Part shown: piece after piece, positions 35,777-45,348 of the stretch
Layout: each line of letters begins with the position of its first letter
How positions within the stretch are numbered: position 1 is the first letter of the stretch
NCBI RefSeq assembly: GCF_006274605.1
Contig: NZ_CP040846.1
Location: 2,162,337-2,226,336 of the forward strand
Length of the DNA stretch: 64,000 nt
Direction: 5' to 3'
Source: Thermococcus indicus
Lineage (GTDB): Archaea > Methanobacteriota_B > Thermococci > Thermococcales > Thermococcaceae
Notes under the pieces: model-generated
Told to the model about the DNA's origin: nothing
Database searches by the model: none
Seen by the model: only the letters and a program-made list of their open reading frames with translations
Translations under genes and position numbers: made by a program

Positions 35777-35786
35777 GAACAGGCCC

Positions 35787-36068
35787 TCAGAAGAGCCTCT
35801 CTACCTCCCTCCAGACCCTCTCCCTGTCCTCTTTATCAACCACCAGAAAAACCTCCTGAACGCTCCCGTCGCTCTTGGCTATCAGCTTCAAACCGGTTGC
35901 AGTTTCCCTCGACACCTTTATCTCAAAGCCCCTCGAATCACTCGCGTATATCCTGCCGGGAATTACCTTCTTGACCCCGGGTATGGCTGCTATCCTTTCC
36001 AGCGGCTTCTCAAGACCCTTCAGGAAGTGGTGCTCCCTCTTGACGCCTCTCTTGAAGTGCCTGGGCAT
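35787..36068 (-). CDS. Small basic conserved protein, DUF2103-like
   Basis: The 93-residue basic protein reads MPRHFKRGVKREHHFLKGLEKPLERIAAIPGVKKVIPGRIYASDSRGFEIKVSRETATGLKLIAKSDGSVQEVFLVV. It resembles the archaeal DUF2103 family described as predicted metal-binding proteins, although the Cys/His pattern here is sparse. It may bind nucleic acid, given its charge. The function is unknown. It is separated from the upstream secreted-protein gene by about 36 bases. Confidence 0.55.
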   Translation of the reverse strand: MPRHFKRGVKREHHFLKGLEKPLERIAAIPGVKKVIPGRIYASDSRGFEIKVSRETATGLKLIAKSDGSVQEVFLVVDKEDRERVWREVERLF

Positions 36069-36104
36069 GTTTCTTAGAACGCCCGCCGGGTTTTTAGCGT
36101 TTTC

Positions 36105-37148
36105 TCACCGCCGAACCATGAAGAACCAGGTGAAGCCTATCAGCGCCAGCAGAACGACGGCCGCCCAGAACTCGAGGGCGTACGTTTTTGGCACTTCACA
36201 TTTGGTGAACGTTACGTTGTCAGCCTTCACAAGAAAGCCTCCCTCAGTTGGTTCTCCGAGGAGGAGGGGCCTCAAATTTCCGTCGTAGTACAGGACATAA
36301 ACGTCTCCCCCGCCGCTGACCGCAACGCTCTCGTTGCCGAACTCCAGCAGTTCTCCAGTGGAGTTGGCGTCCGGCGCGAAGTAGTGGGTGAAACCGGGCG
36401 GCACCAGAAGGAGGACGTTCTCAAGCCTGTACACCCTGAGATAAGCCGCCTCTTCACGCGCCCACAGGTATTTCTCCACGGACTTCAGCGGGAGCTTAAC
36501 GTTTTCCTCGGGAATGCTGAGGGTGTCGCCGGAGACCTGGAGGGGCATGGCCCCGGGCGGTTTCTCAGGCGAGTCCCCCACCAGCTTGATGTTACCGCTC
36601 CCCTTAACAACCGTCACGCCCTTGAAGTAAGTCCCGTTTTCGACGTTCTCCACGTCAATGGTTCCAAGGGTAACGTTCCTGGCGACGTTAACCGCGACCA
36701 GCTCGTTCTTCCCGGTCTGGACCACCAGGTACGGGACCGCAACGGCGAAGTTGGGTTCCTCACCGGTGTTCGACTTCACCACGGTGACCGGCTCAAAGCA
36801 GTCCCGCCCCATGCGGTAAACCCTGACCGAGCCGTCCATAGTGGCCACAAATAGGTAGTAGAACCCCCTGTACTGGTAAACCACCGGGGCCTCCCAGGAC
36901 CCGCCCATGAAATACGCCCCGCTGGAGTTTATGTAGAAGTTGTAGTAAACGCAGCAGGTATCCGGCACGAGTGCGCCGCTCATGGAGGGCGAGTATGTGG
37001 TGTATTCAAGCGACAGCACCGCCGCGTCCCCGTAGGTAGCGACGACGTAAAAGTCCAGGCTTTCTGCCCCGAGGTAGTCTGCGGAACCCGATGGCAGAGA
37101 AAGGAAGAGAACATGGAGAACCAGGAGAAGGCCAAGAATCCTTCTCAT
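36105..37148 (-). CDS. Secreted or surface protein with C-terminal membrane anchor
   Basis: The ~347-residue protein has a signal peptide (MRRILGLLLVLHVLFLSLPSGSADY), a beta-rich extracellular body with N-glycosylation-type sites, and a single C-terminal helix (TYALEFWAAVVLLALIGFTWFFMVRR). The body recalls a beta-propeller-like pattern (YRGFYYLFVATMDGSVRVYRM, ARNVTLGTIDVENVENGTY). I do not recognise a named family. The start lies next to the arcS stop, so it is probably the last gene of the coiled-coil/arcS operon. Confidence 0.6.
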   Translation of the reverse strand: MRRILGLLLVLHVLFLSLPSGSADYLGAESLDFYVVATYGDAAVLSLEYTTYSPSMSGALVPDTCCVYYNFYINSSGAYFMGGSWEAPVVYQYRGFYYLFVATMDGSVRVYRMGRDCFEPVTVVKSNTGEEPNFAVAVPYLVVQTGKNELVAVNVARNVTLGTIDVENVENGTYFKGVTVVKGSGNIKLVGDSPEKPPGAMPLQVSGDTLSIPEENVKLPLKSVEKYLWAREEAAYLRVYRLENVLLLVPPGFTHYFAPDANSTGELLEFGNESVAVSGGGDVYVLYYDGNLRPLLLGEPTEGGFLVKADNVTFTKCEVPKTYALEFWAAVVLLALIGFTWFFMVRR

Positions 37149-37150
37149 AC

Positions 37151-38857
37151 TCACGCCCTCTTCCTGACCTTAACCGCAACGCCCTTCCTGGCTCTAACCA
37201 TCTCCTCTCCAGCCAAAACTGCCTTTCCGACGCCTATTACCTTTCCGTCCCTCACTATGCCCACTATGTCGTCCGGCCTTATTGCGGGATCGGCCTCGTC
37301 AACGCCGACCGCGAAGACGTCGCCGCGGAGCTCGAAGTCCACCTTCACCCAGTAGCTCCCAACGACGTCGTATACCCGCTGCATTCCGAAGGGGGTGACG
37401 CTTATCACGCCGTCCTTGAAGGTTCCAGTCTGCTGGTTTTCAACGAAGAGGCGAAGCATCTTGGAACCCCTGACTTTCCCGTCATCCGGGAGAACTGCCT
37501 CACCCGCCCCAGGCCCGAAATAGAAGTCAAAGACCTTCCTAATGTTCTCGAAGTAGCGGTAGGTCCTGTCCTCCTTGGTTCCCTCAAGTTTGAACTCCCT
37601 CAGCGTCTCGGTGAGGGACTTCAGACTCTCCTTGCTCGTCGTGCCGTTCTTTACCTCGGTAAAGATTATTTCCCTGCCGGAAAGCTCGCCCGCGAGCTTC
37701 GCTATCTCCACGTAGGCCTCGTCGAGGTGAGCTATGATTGGAACGTCCTTCGGGTACTTCTCAAGGGTCTTCGCCAGGAGTTCGGCCGCGGGCTTAATCT
37801 CCTCCTCGCTCCAGTGGCCGGTAACCACTATATCGTACTTGGCCAGCCACTCCCACTCCCTTGGGACAACGCCAAAGGGCGAGGTGAGGATAAGCTCGTG
37901 GACTTTGGAGATGCCGGAACCGAGGGCTTCCTTTACGGCCCTCCGGTAAAGTGTGTGACTCCTCGAGAAGGAGTAGGGCTTTTTGGCCGAGCACGGGAAG
38001 AGGAGAACCAGTTCGGTGTTCCTCGGAGGAACGAAGCGCTCGGCAACCCTCGAATGCCATCTCCTAACCTCGGGCCTTCTAATCGAGGCGTCGCTGATGA
38101 AGTAAACCGTCTCCCTCTGGATCGGCGTGTACTTCTCAAGGTAGTCGGAATGCTCAAGGTCGGCTATCCTCAGTATCCCCGCGTGGTACTGGGTGCTGAA
38201 GAAGTTCTCAACGAGGTAGCGGAGCTTTCCCTCCCTCAGGGCGTTCCTGACCAGTATGATCGTCTCACGGGCGAAGTCGAGGGAGTTGCCTTCTTTCTTC
38301 CAGAGGAATGGGCTGTACCCGGTGAAGCCCTTCCCCTCGAAGTCGTAGAGCTTGAGAGAGCGGGTGTCGAAGGCATCGACGCCGAGGTAAACGGCGAGCG
38401 GATAGAAGAACGGTTCCAGGTCGGCGATTATCATGACGTTGGGGAACCTCTCGCGGAGTTCCCTTAAAATCCTCACGAAGTAGCGGTACTCCCTCACCAG
38501 AACCTTTGAGTTGCCGAGGTAGACGGCATCGAAGTTGTAGCGCTCGATTATCTTGAAGAACTCACCCAGGTGGGAGGTCCTCCTCAGGGCAGGCAGGTAG
38601 AAGGCGTTGAAACCCTCGTAGTTCACGCTCCAGAGCCTTCCCAAAGCTTTCTCTATAACCTCGTCCGGCGTGTAGAAGCCGAGGGGTATCGAGGGGGCAA
38701 GGTTGAAGTCGTACTCCTCCGGCCCCCGGGGATGGAAGAAGGAGTTGAACGGGGAGAGCGTGAAGTCTACCCCTGCCAGTGCCGGGGTCGTGAAAGAGCG
38801 CTCCCCTACCCTGACGAGACCCAGTCTCCCGGGCCCCTCGTGCCTGATGACTTCCAT
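37151..38857 (-). CDS. arcS: Archaeosine synthase (ArcS/TgtA2)
   Basis: The 568-residue protein is a TGT-like paralogue that has the ArcS-specific motif PCSAKKPYSFSRSHTLY (around residue 290-306). A C-terminal PUA domain follows (about 490-568, DGVISVTPFGMQRVYDVVGSYWVKVDFELRGDVFAVGVDEADPAIRPDDIVGIV). ArcS, with partners, converts preQ0 at position 15 of archaeal tRNA to archaeosine. The N-terminal TIM-barrel-like part includes ADLEPFFYPLAVYLGVDAFD. It lies nine bases downstream of the coiled-coil gene. Confidence 0.9.
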   Translation of the reverse strand: MEVIRHEGPGRLGLVRVGERSFTTPALAGVDFTLSPFNSFFHPRGPEEYDFNLAPSIPLGFYTPDEVIEKALGRLWSVNYEGFNAFYLPALRRTSHLGEFFKIIERYNFDAVYLGNSKVLVREYRYFVRILRELRERFPNVMIIADLEPFFYPLAVYLGVDAFDTRSLKLYDFEGKGFTGYSPFLWKKEGNSLDFARETIILVRNALREGKLRYLVENFFSTQYHAGILRIADLEHSDYLEKYTPIQRETVYFISDASIRRPEVRRWHSRVAERFVPPRNTELVLLFPCSAKKPYSFSRSHTLYRRAVKEALGSGISKVHELILTSPFGVVPREWEWLAKYDIVVTGHWSEEEIKPAAELLAKTLEKYPKDVPIIAHLDEAYVEIAKLAGELSGREIIFTEVKNGTTSKESLKSLTETLREFKLEGTKEDRTYRYFENIRKVFDFYFGPGAGEAVLPDDGKVRGSKMLRLFVENQQTGTFKDGVISVTPFGMQRVYDVVGSYWVKVDFELRGDVFAVGVDEADPAIRPDDIVGIVRDGKVIGVGKAVLAGEEMVRARKGVAVKVRKRA

Positions 38858-38866
38858 AGCCAGGCC

Positions 38867-39769
38867 TCAGACAAGGTTGTACCTCTGGAGGAGGAGCAGC
38901 TCGTCGAGGGTGAGCTTCTCGCCCTTCTTGAACTTCTCAAGGGCCTCGACGGCCTTCTCGAAGCTGGCGTCCTTCTTGGCGTGCATCCTGGCAACGAGCC
39001 TGTAGGCGATGAGCTCCTTGTGCTTCTCGTCGTACTCCCTTATCTTCCTCTCGATGCTGCGGAGCTCCTTCCTGACCTCCCTGATCTTGTCACGGAGCTC
39101 AACGACCTTGGCGTGGTACTCGTCGGCCTCCTTCTTGACCTCGTCGGCCTGGTTGAACGCCGCTATCATCTGCTCGTGGAACTGCTGGCTCTGGTTGGCG
39201 AGCTTCTGTATCTCGAGGCTGATGTTCCTCCTGGCCTTCTTGAGCTGATCGACCTTCTTCCTGGACTCGACGAGCTTCTTGTGGAAGCGCTCGGCCTGCT
39301 GGAGTATCTCAAGTTCGGTGGCGAGAACCTGTATCTGATCCACGATCTGCTTCTCCCTATCGGGCGTGATGTTCGGGTTGGTCTGGAGCTCCCATTCGAG
39401 CTTCTCTATCCTCTCCTGGATCTTCGCCGGCGGCATCTTGAGCCTGCGGAGCTGGTTGTACTCGTCCCTCTTGGTGCGGTACTCGAGTATCTCCTGGTAG
39501 AGGAGGTCGAGCTTCGCGTTTATCTCCTCACGGTTCTTCTTCAGCTCCTGTATCTGCGCGTTGATTTCATCGCGCTTGGCCTTGTACTCCCTGCCCTTCT
39601 GGCGGAGCCCCTTGACCTCGTTGTTCTTCTCGTCCCTCTTCTGGATCCAGATTTGAAGCTCCTTTTCAAGCTCATCCAGTTTGGCCCTTATCTCGTTTCT
39701 CTCCTTTTCAAGGGCCTCTATCTCCCTCTTGATCCTCTTAATCTCCTCTGGGTCCACTTTCGTCTGCAT
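38867..39769 (-). CDS. Archaeal coiled-coil protein (COG1340-like)
   Basis: The 300-residue protein is almost wholly coiled coil, with heptads rich in Lys, Glu, Arg and Leu from residue ~5 to ~265 (IKRIKREIEALEKERNEIRAKLDELEKELQ). A short non-coiled break occurs near KMPPAKIQERIEKLEWELQTNPNI, and the C-terminal tail is helical. It matches the conserved archaeal coiled-coil family COG1340, whose function is not established. It is the first gene of an operon with arcS. Confidence 0.8.
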   Translation of the reverse strand: MQTKVDPEEIKRIKREIEALEKERNEIRAKLDELEKELQIWIQKRDEKNNEVKGLRQKGREYKAKRDEINAQIQELKKNREEINAKLDLLYQEILEYRTKRDEYNQLRRLKMPPAKIQERIEKLEWELQTNPNITPDREKQIVDQIQVLATELEILQQAERFHKKLVESRKKVDQLKKARRNISLEIQKLANQSQQFHEQMIAAFNQADEVKKEADEYHAKVVELRDKIREVRKELRSIERKIREYDEKHKELIAYRLVARMHAKKDASFEKAVEALEKFKKGEKLTLDELLLLQRYNLV

Positions 39770-39907
39770 CGCTCTTACCCCTCTCCCTTTTTAGAACAGC
39801 TGACCTGCTCAAACATTTCTGGACTCAAAAAGGAATGAGCAAATAAAAACTTTTTGGCCAGAATTCCCTCAACCGGAGAAAAATGGAAACACAAAAGGGG
39901 AAAGACC

Positions 39908-40753
39908 TCACTTACCGACCTCGCCCCCCTGCGTGTACGGCATGAACTCCACCGTGCCCCTCTGCTTCATTGGCTGCTTGTAGAGCTCCATCAGGGAGTA
40001 AACCTCCTCCGGAACGTCCGTGCTCACGTGAAGGCCCAGCTCCCTGGCCTGCTCGTATGTGATCGGGTAGTCGTGCGTCCACCTTCCCTCGGTGAGCACC
40101 CGGGCAAGCTCCCGGGCCTTCTCCTCGCCGTAGCGATCCTTCAGCAGGGTGTAAACGAAGTCCCGGACCTGGTTGATGGCCTTCTCCGCCACGTCCGCCA
40201 GGATGAGGGTCTGGTCGTCCACCTTGTCAACGCCCTTCTTCTCAACTGCCCTGACGATGCTCGGGGCAGGGTACTGGCCGAGTTGCGGGTCAACCGGTCC
40301 CAAAACCGCGTGGGGGTCCATTATTATCCTGTCCGCGGCGAGGGCTATCAGCGTCCCGCCGCTCATGGCGTAGTGGGGGACTATGACGCGTGTTTCGGCT
40401 GGATGGTCGTGGAGCGCTTTCGCTATCTGCGTCGCGGCAAGTACGAGGCCTCCCGGGGTGTGAATTATCAGGTCTATCGGCCTGTCCTTGGGAGCCGAGC
40501 GGATGGCCCTGAGAACCTCCTCGCTGTCCTCGACGCTTATGAACTTGTAGAACGGTATTCCGAAGAGTCCTATGCTCTCCTGCCGGTGGATCATGGTTAT
40601 TACCGTTGATTTTCGCGTTTCCGAGAGCCTCTTGAGCAGCCTCGCCCTGGCCAGCTGCAGGCTCCGGTACTGCATCTGAGGCCACAGCAGGATGTACATG
40701 AAGAACAGCCACCACAGCAGCGAACCGAAGAATCCGGTAGCGGCCTCGCCCAT
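39908..40753 (-). CDS. Membrane-anchored Clp-fold serine protease (SDH proteinase family)
   Basis: The 281-residue protein has one N-terminal transmembrane helix (about 8-25). A ClpP/crotonase-like domain follows, with the oxyanion loop IIHTPGGLVLAA (about 96-107), the nucleophile Ser131 in HYAMSGGTLIALAADRIIMD, and PHAVLGPVDPQLGQYPA. This is the SppA-related family sometimes called serine dehydrogenase proteinase. It probably degrades membrane or membrane-near peptides. It is monocistronic. Confidence 0.83.
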   Translation of the reverse strand: MGEAATGFFGSLLWWLFFMYILLWPQMQYRSLQLARARLLKRLSETRKSTVITMIHRQESIGLFGIPFYKFISVEDSEEVLRAIRSAPKDRPIDLIIHTPGGLVLAATQIAKALHDHPAETRVIVPHYAMSGGTLIALAADRIIMDPHAVLGPVDPQLGQYPAPSIVRAVEKKGVDKVDDQTLILADVAEKAINQVRDFVYTLLKDRYGEEKARELARVLTEGRWTHDYPITYEQARELGLHVSTDVPEEVYSLMELYKQPMKQRGTVEFMPYTQGGEVGK

Positions 40754-40800
40754 GTTATCACCGAAGAAAGAGGGGAGAGGAGATATTTATAGAATTTGGT

Positions 40801-41748
40801 TCAGCCCTTTATGACCTGCGTTCCGGTCTTTCCTTCGAGGGCCTCAACGGCCCTGTCGAGCGCCGCTATAACCGCCCTCTCGCCGCCCCACTCGACGAAC
40901 CTTATCGCGGCCAGAACCTTCGGACCCATGCTACCCTTCTTGAAGTGGCCCTCCTCGTAGTACTTCCTGAGCTCCCCGACGGTGACCTCCCCGAGCCAGC
41001 GCTCGTCGGGTTTGCCGAAGTTCACCGCCGCGCCGTTCACGTCGGTCAGGATCATGAATACGTCCGCTTTGACCTCCTCCGCGAGCCTCTCGCCTGCCAG
41101 ATCCTTGTCTATAACCGCCTCGACGCCCCTGAGCTGACCGTTCTCCTCGATGACGGGGACCCCACCGCCGCCGCTGGTGATCACTATGAAGCCCTTCTCA
41201 ACGAGGTCCTGGATGATCTCCGCCTCAACGTGGCCCTTTGGATCAGGGCTCGGCACAACCCGCCTCCAGCCCCTGCCGGAGTCCTCCACGACGACCCAGC
41301 CCTTCTCCTCCGCGAGCTTCTTCGCAGTTTCCTCGTCGTAGAATGGACCAACCGGCTTGCTCGGGTGCTGGAAGGCGGGGTCGTTCTTGTCCACGATGGT
41401 CTGGGTGACTATCGTTGCCACAGGCCTGTCTATCCCGCGCTTCCTCAGCTCGTTCCTTATCGCCTGCTGTATCATGTACCCTATCTGCCCCTGGGTCATC
41501 GCACCGGCAACGTCCATCGGCTGGGCCGGGATGCCGTGGGTGGCCTGACCGGCGTCCATGTGGAGGAGCAAGGCACCGACCTGGGGACCGTTTCCGTGGG
41601 TGATTACAACCTCGTAGTCGCCGTCCAGGATTATATCCACTATCTGCTTGGCCGTCTTCATGACGTTGGCCATCTGCTCCTCGTAGGTTCCCTTCTGGCC
41701 TCGCTGGAGAATAGCGTTACCGCCCAAGGCTATTACAACCCTCTTCAT
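40801..41748 (-). CDS. cpkA: Carbamate kinase
   Basis: The 315-residue protein [25 protein letters not shown] closely resembles the Pyrococcus furiosus carbamate kinase-like carbamoyl-phosphate synthetase. It keeps [58 protein letters not shown] and [15 protein letters not shown]. It interconverts ATP plus carbamate with carbamoyl phosphate, supplying arginine/pyrimidine synthesis or making ATP. ATG 41748 follows GGAGGTGATG. Confidence 0.95.
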   Translation of the reverse strand: MKRVVIALGGNAILQRGQKGTYEEQMANVMKTAKQIVDIILDGDYEVVITHGNGPQVGALLLHMDAGQATHGIPAQPMDVAGAMTQGQIGYMIQQAIRNELRKRGIDRPVATIVTQTIVDKNDPAFQHPSKPVGPFYDEETAKKLAEEKGWVVVEDSGRGWRRVVPSPDPKGHVEAEIIQDLVEKGFIVITSGGGGVPVIEENGQLRGVEAVIDKDLAGERLAEEVKADVFMILTDVNGAAVNFGKPDERWLGEVTVGELRKYYEEGHFKKGSMGPKVLAAIRFVEWGGERAVIAALDRAVEALEGKTGTQVIKG

Positions 41749-41893
41749 GAGCATCACCTCCGGGATGGATAGATACGCGGGGGAGGATAAAAACGTTCGT
41801 TAGGAGCCAGGGCTGTTCACTGGAAAAAGGTTCGGGGGGCGAGAAAATAAGTTGGCAAAGGTAAAGAACAGCGGGCCCAGAAGGGCGCCTCCC

Positions 41894-43156
41894 TCAGAGG
41901 TACCAGTCCGAGAAGTTTCCCAGTCCGAGCCTCTCAAGAGTCCTCATGACGCCGAGGGCTATGCCCTCAACCTCTATTCCCCCTGGCGGCTTGTAGGCGT
42001 CGCCGACCACGTAAATTCCCTCGATCGGGAAGTCCTCGACGACCTGCCCGCTGGCAACTCTGTTCACGGGGTTCCCGTCGAGGTAGGTCTGAACGAGCAG
42101 AATCTCCCCTTCCCCGTCGAGGTTCGGGAAGATTTTGTAGATGTCCTCTACCCCCTTCCTCTGCTCGGCCTTGACGTTTCTGCTCTGTAAAGCGTGGTGG
42201 AGCATTATCAGGGTGTGGCCTTCCTTGGCTAGCTCAGGACTCAGAGATGACGGCTCGTTGTAGCCGTTTATCCTCTCGGTGTCGAGGGTGAAGACGACGG
42301 TGTTGCCTATCCTAGGCCCACCCTTCAGTGCCACGTTGTACTTTATGCCCTCGCTCGGCCTCAGCGAATCAACGCGCCTGAGGTACTCGCGGTCGAAGTT
42401 CTCCCTGCCGATCAGCCCCACGGTCTCCTTTATTCCGACGTTGGATATGAGGATATCGTAGGAGAGCTCGTCGCCGTCGGCAGTGATGACCTTCTTGACA
42501 TCGGTGTCGATTTCGACGGCGCGCTTCCTCGTGAGTATCCTTCCACCGTTGCCAAGGATTATCGAACTCAACGCCTCGGGAATCGACTTGCAGCCACCCT
42601 TAACAAGCCCGGGCCCGCCCCATCTCAAAGCCGCCTTTATCTCCCTCGCCAGTTCTCCGGCGGGAACGTCCAGGACGCTGTCGGCCCAGCCGAGGAAGCT
42701 CTTGATGAACAAGTCAACGAACTCGTTGTCGCCTATCTTTTCCCTGATCCACTCGCGGCCGCTCATCTCGGCCTCTTCTCCGGCCGGCAGTTTGTTCCTC
42801 TTTATATCGGCCAGGAGTTTCATAGCCCTGGCCTTCTCGCGGAGGCCCAGATACTTCCAGCCCTCACGGTAGTGGAAGGTTCTGCCCTCGTAGAACATCA
42901 TGCCCTTTGGATCCGAGTTCACGATTTGAACGTCCGCGTTGAGGAGTCCGAGGAGGTGAGCCAAAGGCCCGTCCTCGCCGTGGGGCAGCATATGGAAAGC
43001 ACCGGTGGAGAGGCCGAAGCCCCTGTAGTTTAGGTTCGTGAAGCGCCCACCGACGTAGGGGGCCTTTTCGAGGACTATGACATCGTAACCATTTTTAGCT
43101 AAGAAAGAGGCCGTCAGAAGGCCGCCGATTCCGGAGCCTATTACAACCGCCCTCAT
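41894..43156 (-). CDS. FAD-dependent oxidoreductase, phytoene desaturase-like
   Basis: The ~420-residue protein starts MRAVVIGSGIGGLLTASFLAKNGYDVIVLEKAPYVGGRF, the FAD-binding GxGxxG and following ExxxxxGG. It ends with DFPIEGIYVVGDAYKPPGGIEVEGIALG, the C-terminal flavin signature of the COG1233 group. The substrate is unknown; carotenoid-like or isoprenoid desaturation or isomerisation is typical for the family. AGGTGAG precedes ATG 43156. Confidence 0.85.
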   Translation of the reverse strand: MRAVVIGSGIGGLLTASFLAKNGYDVIVLEKAPYVGGRFTNLNYRGFGLSTGAFHMLPHGEDGPLAHLLGLLNADVQIVNSDPKGMMFYEGRTFHYREGWKYLGLREKARAMKLLADIKRNKLPAGEEAEMSGREWIREKIGDNEFVDLFIKSFLGWADSVLDVPAGELAREIKAALRWGGPGLVKGGCKSIPEALSSIILGNGGRILTRKRAVEIDTDVKKVITADGDELSYDILISNVGIKETVGLIGRENFDREYLRRVDSLRPSEGIKYNVALKGGPRIGNTVVFTLDTERINGYNEPSSLSPELAKEGHTLIMLHHALQSRNVKAEQRKGVEDIYKIFPNLDGEGEILLVQTYLDGNPVNRVASGQVVEDFPIEGIYVVGDAYKPPGGIEVEGIALGVMRTLERLGLGNFSDWYL

Positions 43157-43222
43157 TTTTCTCACCTGAAAACCTGAGGGAAGAGGAGAATATAAGGGTT
43201 GTTCCTAAAAGGAAGAAAAAAC

Positions 43223-45181
43223 TCACAGCCTCCACTCCACTCCCAGAATCTCGCTGTAAGCTTCCAGGACCATCTCAAGGTACTCCTTGGCGGTGCCGAC
43301 CTTGTCAATTCTGAACTTCTCCGCCCAGCGCTCGTTGCCGAACTCCTCGCTTCCAGCTGAAACGAGGTCTATCACGCGCATGCTGTCCCAGAATGCAGGG
43401 GCATAGCCGGCCTTCCTCGCGTACTCGATGAGCCTCTTGAGCTGCTTCCTGGCGTGCTCCTCCATGTCAACGTTCTCTCCGTAGGCGTCCATGAAAAGCG
43501 CCTTAAGGACGGGCTTCATCCAGCCGCGGTGGAAGCGGCACCAGCCGACGTTGTCGTACCAGAACTCCCAGAGGGCGCTCGCGATTATCTTCTGGGCCAG
43601 CTCCTCGGGCTCGAGGAAAACGCCGAACTGGTAGAACGTCCAGTAGCGACCCTGAATCGGGAGCGGTATGTAGTTGCCTATCGCCCAGTACATCGTCGGC
43701 GTCATCTCGCCGTCCTCGCCGAGCGGAACGAAGACACCGTAGTCCTTGAAGCTCTCACCGTACTTCAGCCTGTCCTTGAACCTCTCGTCGAGGATAACGC
43801 TCGCCTTCCTCTTGCCGAGGCCTATTATCCTGGCTATCTCGTTCTCGGCGAAGGCCACAAGGCGGGCCAGCTCGGCCACGAGCCTAGCGTTGACCTCGCT
43901 CGCCTCGACCGGGCGCTCGAGGAGTGCCTCCTTCGTGAACTCCGGCTTTCCGCTTATACCGACCTCCTCCGGCTTCAGCAGACCACGATGGACGAGCTCG
44001 AGAACCCAGGCGGCCGTTCCGCCGAACTCTATCGCGTCGAAGCCCATCGCGTCTGCCGCGTGGACGCTTATGTCGCTGGCCCTCAGGCTTATGCTTCCGC
44101 TCAGCGGGCCGTTGGCCTCGTAGGGTTCGTACTCAACGTGGTGGCCGCGGCGGTACTTCTTACAGACCACCGGACACGGCTCGCCGCAGGTCGTCCAGTT
44201 CTTGGGCTTTATGGCCTCCTCGTTGAAGGGCTCCCAGTAGTGCTTCATTATGTTCTCGTGAATCCTTATGCGCTCCTCCTTCGGAATGTACGGCATCTGC
44301 CAGTTGAGAATCGGGACGAAGTCGCCCTCGGCCGGGTAGTTTCCGCCGAAGGTTCCGCCGGTGTTGAGCTTGGGGTTGAAACGGTACTTGGTGGTCTTCT
44401 CGCTTATGATTTCATTGTAGGGCTTCTTGTGAACGCCCTCAACAATCGCCTTGGAGGTCCTGAAGTTGCCGATGTCCTCGCCCGGGAAGGGCCTCTTCCT
44501 CGGCTTGCCACCGAAGATTATTCCGACGACGTTGTGGGCCCTCAACAAAACGCTTCCGGAGCCTCCACGGGCGGCCCAGTCCTCGCTGCCGACCAAGCGT
44601 TCTCCCTTCCGGAGGGCCTGGGAGAATATCGCGCCGTAGTTGGTGTTCAGAGCGGCGGGGCCTACAACGGCTATGCGGTACTCGAAGTCGAACTTATCGC
44701 CAAAGGTATCGATGAGGTACTGGGTGAGCGCGTAGACGCCTTCCTCATCCTTGTAGCCCCTCCATATCTCGATGACCTTTTCGAGTTCAATCTCGTGGAG
44801 CTCAACCCTTACGCTCTCGCCGTCGTTGTAGAGGAGAACGACGACGGGCTTCTCGGCTTTGCCCTCGAAGGTCACGAAATCAACGCCGACGTTCTTGAAG
44901 GCGTAGGCCGCTCCGCCCATGGCGGAGGGGAACAGGGTTCCGTAAAGGGGGGAACGGAAGAAGAACATGAGCCGGTGGGCCCCAGGCAGGGTCGAGCCCG
45001 AGAATGGTCCCATACCCATGACAACGACGTTCTTCGGGTCGTAGGGTTCAACGCTGTGGGTTTCAAGGTTCTCGTGAACCTCTATGCCGTAGTCTATGAC
45101 CCCGTATATCCCGTCCCTCTCCAGCTCCTCACTCTCCACCTTCTTCTCGTCCAGATTGAGCCTGAGAACTGTGAACTTCAT
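43223..45181 (-). CDS. gor: Glyceraldehyde-3-phosphate:ferredoxin oxidoreductase (tungsten enzyme)
   Basis: The 652-residue protein MKFTVLRLNLDEKKVESEELERDGIYGVIDYG matches Pyrococcus furiosus GAPOR along its length. The blocks GPFSGSTLPGAHRLMFFFRSPLYGTLFPSAMGG, EDWAARGGSGSVLLRAHN and TTCGEPCPVVCKKYRRGHHVEYE hold the tungstopterin and [4Fe-4S] ligands. It oxidises glyceraldehyde 3-phosphate to 3-phosphoglycerate with ferredoxin, the key glycolytic step in these archaea. Downstream of its TATA box is a TGM site, the position where Tgr represses glycolytic genes. GGTGGGAGTC precedes ATG 45181. Confidence 0.95.
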   Translation of the reverse strand: MKFTVLRLNLDEKKVESEELERDGIYGVIDYGIEVHENLETHSVEPYDPKNVVVMGMGPFSGSTLPGAHRLMFFFRSPLYGTLFPSAMGGAAYAFKNVGVDFVTFEGKAEKPVVVLLYNDGESVRVELHEIELEKVIEIWRGYKDEEGVYALTQYLIDTFGDKFDFEYRIAVVGPAALNTNYGAIFSQALRKGERLVGSEDWAARGGSGSVLLRAHNVVGIIFGGKPRKRPFPGEDIGNFRTSKAIVEGVHKKPYNEIISEKTTKYRFNPKLNTGGTFGGNYPAEGDFVPILNWQMPYIPKEERIRIHENIMKHYWEPFNEEAIKPKNWTTCGEPCPVVCKKYRRGHHVEYEPYEANGPLSGSISLRASDISVHAADAMGFDAIEFGGTAAWVLELVHRGLLKPEEVGISGKPEFTKEALLERPVEASEVNARLVAELARLVAFAENEIARIIGLGKRKASVILDERFKDRLKYGESFKDYGVFVPLGEDGEMTPTMYWAIGNYIPLPIQGRYWTFYQFGVFLEPEELAQKIIASALWEFWYDNVGWCRFHRGWMKPVLKALFMDAYGENVDMEEHARKQLKRLIEYARKAGYAPAFWDSMRVIDLVSAGSEEFGNERWAEKFRIDKVGTAKEYLEMVLEAYSEILGVEWRL

Positions 45182-45197
45182 GACTCCCACCCCTGTG

Positions 45198-45214
45198 TAT
45201 CACTCCGAGTGTTA
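45198..45214 (-). promoter_or_regulatory. Thermococcales glycolytic motif (TGM) in the gor promoter
   Basis: TATCAC-TCCGA-GTGTTA differs by one base from the consensus TATCAC-N5-GTGATA. It lies between the gor start codon and the TATA element (CCTTAAATATTC on the minus strand, 45229-45240), close to the expected transcription start. TGM sites downstream of TATA mediate repression of glycolytic genes by the TrmB-like regulator Tgr in Thermococcus. Confidence 0.75.
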
Positions 45215-45348
45215 GTTTTGGGCTGAAGAATATTTAAGGCTTCCGATGGGCCTATCAAAAAAGTTGGGCGGGAGGTTATAAAAACCTTAGCAATCGGGAC
45301 GGCCGAGGAACGTTGCGGAAACCAGAGAAGAAAGGGAAAGACGGAAGA

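Larger units (their letters stand above)
35380..35786. other. 407-base region without a convincing gene
   Basis: It holds a 10-base direct repeat GATTATGAAG at 35517-35526 and 35537-35546 (20-base period) and the second copy of the 25-nt repeat. One possible short minus-strand frame (35630-35776) is listed separately. Stop codons are scattered in all frames on the left part. Together with 34344-34568 it looks like eroded DNA around an inserted module. Confidence 0.5.

Noticed and set aside
36384..38467. Plus-strand frames opposite the secreted protein and arcS
   Set aside because: They are shadows of genes supported by strong motifs on the minus strand.
43454..45226. A 590-codon open frame on the plus strand opposite gor
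   Set aside because: It is antisense to a full-length, well-conserved enzyme. Its composition (Leu, Val, Glu, Arg-rich) is the usual shadow of GC-rich third positions, and it has no recognisable motifs.
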